NCBI GenBank assembly: GCA_023430885.1
Contig: JAEYYH010000034.1
Span: 12,940-76,939 of the forward strand
Direction: 5' to 3'
DNA length: 64,000 nt
DNA from: Bacillota bacterium
Lineage (GTDB): Bacteria; Bacillota_I; Bacilli_A; RF39; UBA660
Position numbers and translations under genes: made by a program. Below the pieces are notes generated by a model. It ran no database searches, was not told where the DNA came from, and worked only from the letters and a program-made list of their open reading frames with translations. The number at the start of each line of letters is the position of its first letter. Position 1 is the first letter of the stretch. Below are positions 1 to 6,534 of this stretch, piece by piece.

Positions 1-190
1 CAAGAAAGAATTAATAAACGAGTTAATGGAATTCTTGGGCCCAATTCAAGAGAAAAGAAGGCACTATGAGGCTCATCCAGAGGAAGTAGAGCAAATATTA
101 GTAGAAGGTACAGAAGCAGCCAGAAAGCAGGCTAAAAACGTCATGTCGCGTGTAAAAGACAGTATGAATTTAAATTATTTTAAAAAGTAG
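1..190 (+). CDS. trpS: Tryptophan--tRNA ligase (TrpS), C-terminal end only
   Basis: Reading from base 2 to the TAG at 188-190 gives about 62 residues of the end of a protein whose start lies outside the window. The stretch FLGPIQEKRR, then a helix with PEEVEQILVEG and a final VKDSMNL, matches the C-terminal helices of bacterial tryptophanyl-tRNA synthetase (known family pattern: FL.PIRERR...VL.EG...A...VR.AMGL). The cytoplasmic enzyme charges tRNA-Trp using ATP. A terminator follows at once, so it ends its transcription unit. No catalytic motif is visible in this fragment, so the call rests on C-terminal similarity alone. Confidence 0.8.
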   Translation, partial: KKELINELMEFLGPIQEKRRHYEAHPEEVEQILVEGTEAARKQAKNVMSRVKDSMNLNYFKK

Positions 191-211
191 TAGAAATACT
201 GCTTTTTTTGT
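183..211 (+). terminator. Rho-independent terminator after trpS
   Basis: Short hairpin AAAGTAGTA-GAAA-TACTGCTTT (one G.U pair) followed by a T run; the trpS stop codon lies in the left arm. Confidence 0.65.
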
Positions 212-244
212 AGGAATTTATACAAAAAAATAGTAAATATAAGT

Positions 245-1732
245 ATGGATAAATATTTAGATACAATATTTGATAAAGTAGACCCTAATATAAAACTTGA
301 TAAGCAGCAAAAAGAAGTTGTTTTAGATAATAGTGACAACATTATTGTAGTAGCAGGAGCAGGAAGTGGTAAAACAACAACAATAACTGCTAAAATAAAA
401 TATCTAGTAGATATAAAAAAAGTTCCTGAAGAAGAAATTTTAGTTATTTCTTTTACAAACAAGGCAATATATGAATTACAAGAAAGAATAAATTTTGATT
501 TTAAAATAAATGCTAAAATATGTACATTTCATAAATTTGCATATGATATTCTTAAAAAATATGATAGTAAGTATAAAATATTATCAGAGCCAAAATCTAT
601 ATTGAAAGAAATAATTAAAAAGGATGAGGAAACTAACAAAATAATAAAAGCATTATTAAAAGATAAAAAATATAAAAAGAGAAGTAGTAAATATAATAGT
701 GATAAGGACTATTTTATTAATTTCACTTTAGAAAATATTCAATTATATAAAATGTGTGATACTACAAATATAAATATGGTTAGTGAAAGAACCAATCAGT
801 ATTTTAACTATCTAGAAAAAATCACCAAAAAATATAATAACTATTTAAGAAATAACTTTTTATTAGATTTTGAAGATATTATTATTGAAGCAACTAAAGT
901 AGTAGAATATGTAAAATTAGAATATAAATACATAATAGTAGATGAATATCAAGATATATCTTATAATCGTTTCCAATTAATAAAAAAAATATCTCAGTTA
1001 TATAAAATAAAAACCATTGTTGTTGGTGACGACTGGCAAGCAATATTTTCTTTTGCCGGTTCTAACTCAGACTTGTTTTTAAATTATAAAGAGATAATGA
1101 ATGCTAAAATGCACAAAATAGTAAATACATATCGTAACAGTCAGCAATTAATCGATATAGCAGGAAAATTTATTATGACTAGTAAAGAACAATTAAAAAA
1201 AAATTTAATATCAAATAAAAATATTAAATTCCCAATAGAAATATATGAATATAAAAAAAATATAAATGAAGTATTAATAAAGATAATTGATAAAATAGTA
1301 GAAGGAAACGGAATAAATAAAAACATTCTTATATTAGGAAGATATAATATGGATTTAAAACTAATTGCCGGTTATAATTTTCATATTATTAGAAACAAAG
1401 TTGTTTATAAAAAATATCCAATGTTAAAAATAGATTTTATGACAGTTCATGCGGCAAAAGGCTTAGGATACGATAATGTGATTTTAATAAACATGCTTAA
1501 TGATATATATGGTTTCCCTAGTAAAGTTGAAAATGACGAGATTAAGCAGCAATTAATTAATACACAAAAAAATATATTAGAAGAACGTAGATTATTCTAT
1601 GTTGCAATAACAAGGACAAAAAATAAAGTATATATATTAGCAAAGAAAGGAAAAGAATCAGAATTTGTTATTGAAATAGGCGAAAACAACAATGTATATT
1701 ATGAAAGAAAAAAGACTAAAATAAATAGATAA
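245..1732 (+). CDS. Superfamily 1 DNA helicase, HelD/UvrD-like, compact
   Basis: Predicted 3'-5' ATP-dependent DNA helicase of superfamily 1. Seen in order: Q motif near residue 20, Walker A GAGSGKTT at 38-45, motif II VDEYQDIS around 232-239, motif III VVGDDWQAIFSFAG around 259-272, motif V TVHAAKG at 400-406 and motif VI RRLFYVAITR near 450. The 'DEYQDIS ... VGDDWQAI' combination is that of helicase IV (HelD) rather than UvrD/PcrA (inference). At 495 residues it is shorter than UvrD (about 720) or HelD (about 680); only a small 2B-type insertion fits. No clear Shine-Dalgarno precedes the ATG. The next gene starts 25 nt downstream, so they may be co-transcribed. Confidence 0.85.
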   Translation: MDKYLDTIFDKVDPNIKLDKQQKEVVLDNSDNIIVVAGAGSGKTTTITAKIKYLVDIKKVPEEEILVISFTNKAIYELQERINFDFKINAKICTFHKFAYDILKKYDSKYKILSEPKSILKEIIKKDEETNKIIKALLKDKKYKKRSSKYNSDKDYFINFTLENIQLYKMCDTTNINMVSERTNQYFNYLEKITKKYNNYLRNNFLLDFEDIIIEATKVVEYVKLEYKYIIVDEYQDISYNRFQLIKKISQLYKIKTIVVGDDWQAIFSFAGSNSDLFLNYKEIMNAKMHKIVNTYRNSQQLIDIAGKFIMTSKEQLKKNLISNKNIKFPIEIYEYKKNINEVLIKIIDKIVEGNGINKNILILGRYNMDLKLIAGYNFHIIRNKVVYKKYPMLKIDFMTVHAAKGLGYDNVILINMLNDIYGFPSKVENDEIKQQLINTQKNILEERRLFYVAITRTKNKVYILAKKGKESEFVIEIGENNNVYYERKKTKINR

Positions 1733-1757
1733 TCATAAAATATACTGAGGTGGATAT

Positions 1758-2657
1758 ATGAAAAACGCTATAAATTATTATTATAATTTAATGCCTTGCG
1801 ATATTCGCCAAAGCAAAAATAAATATTATTTTGATTGTGAAAATTATAGTTATGTTCTTGAGGAATGTTTTAGAACTACTGAAGAACTATATGAACTGTA
1901 TAATTTAGAATACTATTTATATAATGAAAAAATTTATCTTCACCAGTTTATATTAAATAAAAGTAATGAAATAGTAACTGAAATTAATAATAAAAGATAT
2001 GTTTTATTAAGAAAACTTATAACCAACGAAAAAAAAATAACTTTTGAAGATTTAAAAATATTTAGTAATATAAAAATACTACCTAATTATAAAAATATAA
2101 CAAAAAATAATTGGCGTGAATTATGGATGCAGAAAATTGATTATATTGAATACCAAATTGATGCCAATAAAAACCGTTTTAGAATTCTTAGTAATAATGT
2201 TGATTATTTTATAGGCATAGTGGAAACAGCTATATCACTTTTGCTTAATAACTACCGAGTTGATTTATATTTATCTCATAGAAGAGTTAAAAGCGATACT
2301 AAAGTAACTGATTTGTATAATCCTTTAAATATAATAATAGACACAAGAGTTAGGGATATAAGTGAATATTATAAAAATTATTTTTTTAAATATAATGTAT
2401 CCGAAAACGAAATATTTAATATTTTAAATGACATAAGTTATTCTGATGATGAAAAAGTTCTGTTTTTTATCAGATTTCTTTTTCCGAGCGATTTTTTAGA
2501 TTTATATGATGAAATTTTATTAGATGGTTCCAATGAAAAACTTTTGAATAATATTATAAATAAGATAAATGATTACGAAGAATTAATTAAAAACATGTAT
2601 TTAATACTATATAGAAAAAGATTATTACCAGATATAGAATGGTTAAAAAAAATGTAA
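1758..2657 (+). CDS. Hypothetical protein, possibly a spore-coat kinase-like (YutH/CotS-like) fold
   Basis: A 299-residue soluble protein with a good Shine-Dalgarno (GAGGTGG) before the ATG. No signal peptide or membrane segment. The second half has a segment reminiscent of aminoglycoside-kinase-like coat proteins: LWMQKIDYIEYQ, then HRRV, then YNPLNIIIDTRVRDISEYYK near residues 195-215, then a helix FFIRFLFPSDFLDLY. The match to YutH/CotS proteins is by pattern only. A catalytic HxD motif is not evident, so activity is doubtful. It follows the helicase gene closely and is convergent with nfu. The function is unproven. Confidence 0.6.
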   Translation: MKNAINYYYNLMPCDIRQSKNKYYFDCENYSYVLEECFRTTEELYELYNLEYYLYNEKIYLHQFILNKSNEIVTEINNKRYVLLRKLITNEKKITFEDLKIFSNIKILPNYKNITKNNWRELWMQKIDYIEYQIDANKNRFRILSNNVDYFIGIVETAISLLLNNYRVDLYLSHRRVKSDTKVTDLYNPLNIIIDTRVRDISEYYKNYFFKYNVSENEIFNILNDISYSDDEKVLFFIRFLFPSDFLDLYDEILLDGSNEKLLNNIINKINDYEELIKNMYLILYRKRLLPDIEWLKKM

Positions 2658-2675
2658 GATAAATTATCTTACATT
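2651..2675. terminator. Convergent terminator between 1758-2657 and nfu
   Basis: Perfect 10-bp stem AATGTAAGAT / ATCTTACATT with a 5-nt loop. On the minus strand it is followed by a T run, so it mainly ends nfu. It contains the stop codons of both converging genes. Confidence 0.7.
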
Positions 2676-2906
2676 AATTACTTCTTTAACTGTAGGCACT
2701 TCTTCTTTAATAGCGGCTTCAATACCATCTTTTAAAGTTAAGTCAAGCATATGACAATTTGAACAAGCCCCCATCATTTGAATATATACAATATTGTCTT
2801 CATATTTTATGTATTCAATATTACCACCATCATTAATTAAAAATGGACGTAAGCGGTCAATAATCTCAATTATTTTTGCTTCTTCTTTACTTATTTCTTT
2901 ATTCAT
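2664..2906 (-). CDS. NifU C-terminal domain (Nfu-type) Fe-S scaffold protein
   Basis: An 80-residue Nfu-domain protein, thought to assemble or carry an Fe-S cluster to apo-proteins in the cytoplasm. Seen: the family pattern IIDRLRPFLINDGG then GACSNCHML, with the two cluster-binding cysteines (CxxC) near residues 48 and 51. Free-standing Nfu proteins of this size are typical of Firmicutes. Upstream GTG and ATG codons at 2915 and 2912 are in frame, but AGGTG (2913-2917) sits at the right distance only from the ATG at 2906, so that start is used. It is transcribed convergently with the hypothetical gene at 1758. Confidence 0.88.
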   Translation of the reverse strand: MNKEISKEEAKIIEIIDRLRPFLINDGGNIEYIKYEDNIVYIQMMGACSNCHMLDLTLKDGIEAAIKEEVPTVKEVINVR

Positions 2907-3006
2907 TTTCATCACCTACGCATTATTATATATTAAAATATATTATAAGTAAACACTTTAAAAAGGTTTTTATGTATGTTATAATACGAATAGTGAGGTG
3001 ATTCAA

Positions 3007-3372
3007 GTGATCCCATATAAAAAAGGACAAACTGTGAAAGGAACAATAACAGGAATTGAAAAATACGGCGCCTTTGTCTCACTTGATGAATATTATACCG
3101 GATTAATTCACATTTCTGAAATATCTCATGGTTTTGTAAAAGATATAAATGATTTCATAAAAATAGGTGACACTATATATGTAGAGATCCTAGATGTTGA
3201 TGATGAACAATACCAATTGAAATTGAGTATTAAGAATATTTCGTATAAAAGAAATCCTTATGTTCCAAAAAAGAAAATAAAAGAGACTAGTTTAGGATTT
3301 AAAACACTTGCTTATAAATTACCTATTTGGATAGAAGAAAATTTGAAAAAACAAGAAAAAACGATTAAATAG
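3007..3372 (+). CDS. S1-domain RNA-binding protein (YugI/CvfD/GSP13 family)
   Basis: A 121-residue single-S1-domain protein. The pattern KKGQTVKGTITGIEKYGAFV, GLIHISEIS, FVKDINDF and LKLSIKN covers a complete S1 fold at residues 5-75. It is followed by a basic tail and TLAYKLPIWIEE, typical of the YugI/CvfD family that binds RNA/ribosomes and modulates post-transcriptional regulation (established for the family). A GTG at 2998 is in frame, but the GAGGTG overlapping it is the ribosome-binding site for the GTG at 3007. A TATAAT at 2980-2985 lies only 21 nt before that start. It directly precedes the first tRNA operon. Confidence 0.85.
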   Translation: MIPYKKGQTVKGTITGIEKYGAFVSLDEYYTGLIHISEISHGFVKDINDFIKIGDTIYVEILDVDDEQYQLKLSIKNISYKRNPYVPKKKIKETSLGFKTLAYKLPIWIEENLKKQEKTIK

Positions 3373-3374
3373 TG

Positions 3375-3403
3375 TTGACAAATAAAATTTATAATGTTAT
3401 ATT
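3375..3403 (+). promoter_or_regulatory. Promoter of first tRNA operon
   Basis: TTGACA (3375-3380), 17-nt spacer, TATATT (3398-3403) with extended -10 TG at 3395-3396. It begins three bases after the preceding stop codon. Confidence 0.8.
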
Positions 3404-3425
3404 TAATTACGTCAACTGATTTTTC

Positions 3426-3502
3426 GGGCGATTAGCTCAGTTGGTTAGAGCACCTGCCTTACAAGCAGGGGGTCGTAGGTTCGAGTCCTACATCGCCCAC
3501 CA
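3426..3502 (+). tRNA. tRNA-Val (TAC)
   Basis: Full cloverleaf: acceptor GGGCGAT/ATCGCCC, anticodon stem CCTGC/GCAGG around loop CTTACAA (anticodon TAC), T-loop TTCGAGT. CCA is encoded. First gene of a six-tRNA operon. Confidence 0.97.
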
Positions 3503-3510
3503 TATTTTGT

Positions 3511-3586
<76 letters not shown>

Positions 3587-3617
3587 TTTTATATATATTT
3601 ATTGAACGAATACATAT

Positions 3618-3701
3618 GGAAGGATAGCGAAGTGGCTAAACGCGGCAGACTGTAAATCTGTTCCTTAGGGTTCGATGGTTCGAATCCATCTCCTTCCACC
3701 A
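3618..3701 (+). tRNA. tRNA-Tyr (GTA)
   Basis: Long variable arm (class II length, 84 nt), acceptor GGAAGGA/TCCTTCC, anticodon loop CTGTAAA, encoded CCA. Confidence 0.96.
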
Positions 3702-3734
3702 CTTTATTATTTTGACATATGTAGGCAACTAAAT

Positions 3735-3809
3735 TGCCTCGTGGCCAAGCGGTAAGGCACCACACTTTGACTGTGGCATGCGCTAGTTCGAATCTAGCCG
3801 AGGCAGCCA
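3735..3809 (+). tRNA. tRNA-Gln (TTG)
   Basis: Acceptor TGCCTCG/CGAGGCA, anticodon loop CTTTGAC between CCACA and TGTGG, discriminator G, encoded CCA. Confidence 0.96.
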
Positions 3810-3820
3810 TTTTAAAATTT

Positions 3821-3896
3821 GTCCCGTTAGCTCAGCTGGTAGAGCATTTGACTTTTAATCAAAGGGTCGTGAGTTCGAATCTCGCACGGGACACCA
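3821..3896 (+). tRNA. tRNA-Lys (TTT)
   Basis: Acceptor GTCCCGT/ACGGGAC, anticodon loop CTTTTAA between TTTGA and TCAAA, encoded CCA. Confidence 0.97.
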
Positions 3897-3910
3897 TTTA
3901 TTATTTATTA

Positions 3911-4000
3911 TGCCTGAGTGGCGAAATTGGTAGACGCACAGGACTTAAAATCCTGCGGGAGTTAAATCCCGTGCCGGTTCAAGTCCGGCCTTAGGCACCA
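3911..4000 (+). tRNA. tRNA-Leu (TAA)
   Basis: Class II tRNA with a long variable arm, acceptor TGCCTGA/TTAGGCA, anticodon loop CTTAAAA between CAGGA and TCCTG, encoded CCA. Last gene of the first tRNA operon. Confidence 0.96.
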
Positions 4001-4012
4001 TATAGAAAAATT

Positions 4013-4035
4013 ACTCCTGTATTAGGAGTTTTTTT
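4013..4035 (+). terminator. Terminator of first tRNA operon
   Basis: ACTCCT-gtatt-AGGAGT hairpin followed by seven T. Confidence 0.85.
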
Positions 4036-4105
4036 ATAAATTATATTAATTTATATAACATATAATAGAATATAAACAAAAATACGCTTTTTATTAGTAA
4101 TTTTG

Positions 4106-4135
4106 TTGACTTTTAAATTTTATTTATGCTATAAT
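4106..4135 (+). promoter_or_regulatory. Promoter of second tRNA operon
   Basis: TTGACT (4106-4111), 18-nt spacer, TATAAT (4130-4135) with extended -10 TGC immediately before it. Confidence 0.85.
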
Positions 4136-4182
4136 CTACTTGTCTCTAAAAAGAAAGGGACATAATATTAGTTAATAAAGCT

Positions 4183-4273
4183 GGAGAAATACCCAAGTCT
4201 GGTTGAAGGGACCGGTCTTGAAAACCGGGAGGTCGGAGACGGCGCGGGGGTTCGAATCCCTCTTTCTCCGCCA
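4183..4273 (+). tRNA. tRNA-Ser (TGA)
   Basis: Class II tRNA (91 nt) with a long variable arm; anticodon loop CTTGAAA between CCGGT and ACCGG; encoded CCA. Confidence 0.96.
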
Positions 4274-4302
4274 TTAATGTTTTACAAATAATAAATTTAT
4301 AT

Positions 4303-4379
<77 letters not shown>

Positions 4380-4382
4380 AAT

Positions 4383-4458
4383 GGTTCCGTAGTGTAGTGG
4401 TTATCACGTCTGCCTGTCACGCAGAAGATCGCCGGTTCGAACCCGGTCGGAACCGCCA
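4383..4458 (+). tRNA. tRNA-Asp (GTC)
   Basis: Acceptor GGTTCCG/CGGAACC, anticodon loop CTGTCAC between TCTGC and GCAGA, encoded CCA. Only 3 nt after tRNA-fMet. Confidence 0.97.
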
Positions 4459-4468
4459 TTTATTATTT

Positions 4469-4544
4469 GGCTCTGTAGCTCAGTCGGTAGAGCAAGGGAC
4501 TGAAAATCCCTGTGTCGGTGGTTCGATTCCACTCGGAGCCACCA
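4469..4544 (+). tRNA. tRNA-Phe (GAA)
   Basis: Anticodon loop CTGAAAA between GGGA and TCCC; acceptor GGCTCTG/CGGAGCC; encoded CCA. Confidence 0.97.
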
Positions 4545-4572
4545 TTTTTAATTTTTATTAAAAAATTTATCT

Positions 4573-4649
4573 GCGCTCGTAGCTCAATTGGATAGAGCAT
4601 CTGACTACGGATCAGAAGGTTTCGGGTTCGACTCTTGACGAGCGCACCA
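4573..4649 (+). tRNA. tRNA-Arg (ACG)
   Basis: Anticodon loop CTACGGA between TCTGA and TCAGA; acceptor GCGCTCG/CGAGCGC; encoded CCA. The A34 implies TadA-type editing to inosine. Confidence 0.97.
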
Positions 4650-4662
4650 TTTTATTATTAAT

Positions 4663-4739
4663 CGGGAAATGGCTCAACTTGGTAGAGCACCTGGTTTGGG
4701 ACCAGGGGGTTGCAGGTTCAAATCCTGTTTTCCCGACCA
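4663..4739 (+). tRNA. tRNA-Pro (TGG)
   Basis: Anticodon loop TTTGGGA between CCTGG and CCAGG; acceptor CGGGAAA/TTTCCCG; encoded CCA. Last gene of the second tRNA operon. Confidence 0.97.
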
Positions 4740-4751
4740 TTCGATATATCA

Positions 4752-4776
4752 ACTCTTGTAATACAAGGGTTTTTTT
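4752..4776 (+). terminator. Terminator of second tRNA operon
   Basis: ACTCTTGT-aat-ACAAGGGT hairpin followed by a T run. A near-identical copy lies at 9018-9042. Confidence 0.85.
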
Positions 4777-4862
4777 GCACTTGTTTTTTTATTTTCTTAA
4801 TATTTTCTCCTCATATTTTTTTGTGGTATAATTTATTTATAATATAAAGGAGTTTGATTTTT

Positions 4863-5090
4863 ATGACAAGTGGTTCTTATAGTTCTACAGGTGGTACAGA
4901 AGTTTTAACCGATTTAGTTGTTTTGATAGGTGTTGCTGCTTTTTTCATAAAGTATATTTTACCAATATTATTATTAATTTACGTTATGATTATAAATGGT
5001 AGAATTAAAAATATTAATGAATTAATGAAAAAATTAGTTGAATTAAAATTAAATGAGACAAAAGAAAATAATCCAAATAGTATTATTTAA
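4863..5090 (+). CDS. Small single-pass membrane protein, unknown function
   Basis: A 75-residue protein. A Ser/Thr/Gly-rich N-terminus is followed by a long hydrophobic stretch (about residues 18-45, with an internal charged KY) and a charged helix NINELMKKLVELKLNE that could form a coiled coil. AAGGAG at 4847-4852 supports the ATG at 4863; an in-frame TTG at 4854 lies too close to it. No family recognised. The next small gene follows 40 nt downstream on the same strand, so the two may be an operon. A TATAAT-type -10 lies shortly upstream. Confidence 0.6.
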   Translation: MTSGSYSSTGGTEVLTDLVVLIGVAAFFIKYILPILLLIYVMIINGRIKNINELMKKLVELKLNETKENNPNSII

Positions 5091-5130
5091 TTGTTTATGA
5101 TAAATTATGATTGTAAAGGATATGATATAT

Positions 5131-5469
5131 ATGTATAATTACTCACTTAAAAGGAATGAGAAAATATTATTTGAAACAATGAATGCCGTTTGCGAGTGCA
5201 ATAAAGAGAAAAAGAATATTGCCATTATAATTACCAATATAAGGTTGCTAATTTTTCAAGATATAAACAAAAATTCCTACATTGATGTTCTAAATATAAC
5301 AAGAAATGGATATACATTACCAAATTTGGAACTGGTATTGGAAATAGATAAACAAAAAATCGAGTCAGTTAAATATATTGATGATGGTACAGAGTTAGTT
5401 GTAGATGAAAAAAATATATTTATATTTGATCTTAATTTATTTAACTTTTTTAGTGATAAAAGTAAATAA
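5131..5469 (+). CDS. Hypothetical protein, possibly bacterial PH-like domain
   Basis: A 112-residue soluble protein. Its start resembles proteins with small PH-like domains: LKRNEKILFETMNAVC, then a short strand AIIITNIRLLIFQD in which 'T..RLLIF' is the common feature. This is weak pattern matching, not an identification. AAGGA at 5116-5120 fits the ATG at 5131; in-frame ATGs at 5107 and 5122 would also be possible. It probably shares a transcript with the small membrane protein before it. No transmembrane segment is obvious. Confidence 0.5.
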   Translation: MYNYSLKRNEKILFETMNAVCECNKEKKNIAIIITNIRLLIFQDINKNSYIDVLNITRNGYTLPNLELVLEIDKQKIESVKYIDDGTELVVDEKNIFIFDLNLFNFFSDKSK

Positions 5470-5831
5470 TTATTGAGCGATGAAAGTATAATATTTTTAT
5501 ATATTATAAGTAAAAAATAACGAAAAGTGAATATAAATTTAATCACAATAAAAGAGCTGATTCTATGGTTAAAAATTAGTTCTTTTTTTATACTCTTTAA
5601 TATCAATATAATTAGTATATCAATTGATTTTTAATAATAATATTAGTAATAACTCTTATCTCTTACTTTTACTATACTTTCAATTTCTTGTTTTTATGAC
5701 CATTTTATATATATTTTTATTTTATAACAATTCTTTGCTAATAAAAAAATTATGCTTTTTTTAAGTTGTAATAATATATCTTTTTTGATATCATATTTAA
5801 GTGAAGTAAATAAAATAAAGAAAGGAGAAAT
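5470..5831. other. Intergenic region without a recognisable gene
   Basis: 362 bp, very AT-rich. A terminator-like hairpin with a T run lies at 5551-5588 (arms AAGAGCTGATT and AATTAGTTCTT, with G.U pairs). The right part should hold the promoter of the ABC exporter. No supported ORF on either strand. Confidence 0.5.
5551..5588 (+). terminator. Likely terminator of the small-gene pair
   Basis: Imperfect 11-bp stem with G.U pairs, loop of about 10 nt, then seven T. Confidence 0.5.
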
Positions 5832-6530
5832 ATGGCATTTATAGAATTTAAAAACGTTAATAAGACTTATGATGGAGAAATTCAAATTAAGGCTTTGGAC
5901 AATTGTAGTTTTGAAATAGAAAAAGGAGATTTAGTAGTTATATTAGGTCCTTCTGGTGCAGGCAAAACTACTGCTCTTAATCTATTAGGTGGTATGGATA
6001 GATTAACAAAAGGCGAAATAATTATAGACGGTAATGAAATACACACATATAGTAATAAGGAATTAGTTAAATATAGAAGAAATGATATTGGTTTTGTATT
6101 TCAATTTTATAACTTGATTTCAAATTTAACTGCCTTAGAAAATGTAGAACTAGCCATTCAAATATCTAAAAATCCTCTTAATCCTAAAAAAATACTTAAA
6201 CAAGTAGGACTTGAAAATAGAATGAACAATTTCCCTTCTCAATTATCTGGTGGAGAACAGCAAAGAGTAGCTATCGCAAGAGCTATAGCTAAAAACAGTA
6301 AGATTTTATTATGTGATGAGCCTACTGGAGCATTAGACTCTGAAACAGGGAAGAAGATAATAGAATTATTACAAAATAATTGTAAGAAATGGGGAACTAC
6401 TACAATATTAATAACTCACAATTCAAACATTGCTGAAATTGGAGATAAAATTATTAAGTTTAAAAATGGTAAAGTAGATCAGATAATAACTAATCAATAT
6501 CCTAAAAATGTAGATGAGATTGAGTGGTGA
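5832..6530 (+). CDS. ABC transporter ATP-binding protein (MacB/LolD-type)
   Basis: A 232-residue nucleotide-binding subunit of an ABC exporter. Seen: Walker A GPSGAGKTT at 39-47, Q-loop FVFQFYN near 87, signature LSGGEQQRVAIARA near 139, Walker B LLCDEPTGALD near 160 and H-loop ILITHN near 195. The ALD D-loop and length fit the MacB/LolD/SalX branch that works with FtsX-fold permeases and uses mechanotransmission rather than transport through the bilayer. Strong AAAGGAG precedes the ATG. The stop TGA overlaps the region where the permease gene begins, so the two are translationally coupled. Confidence 0.92.
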   Translation: MAFIEFKNVNKTYDGEIQIKALDNCSFEIEKGDLVVILGPSGAGKTTALNLLGGMDRLTKGEIIIDGNEIHTYSNKELVKYRRNDIGFVFQFYNLISNLTALENVELAIQISKNPLNPKKILKQVGLENRMNNFPSQLSGGEQQRVAIARAIAKNSKILLCDEPTGALDSETGKKIIELLQNNCKKWGTTTILITHNSNIAEIGDKIIKFKNGKVDQIITNQYPKNVDEIEW

Positions 6531-6534
6531 TATT

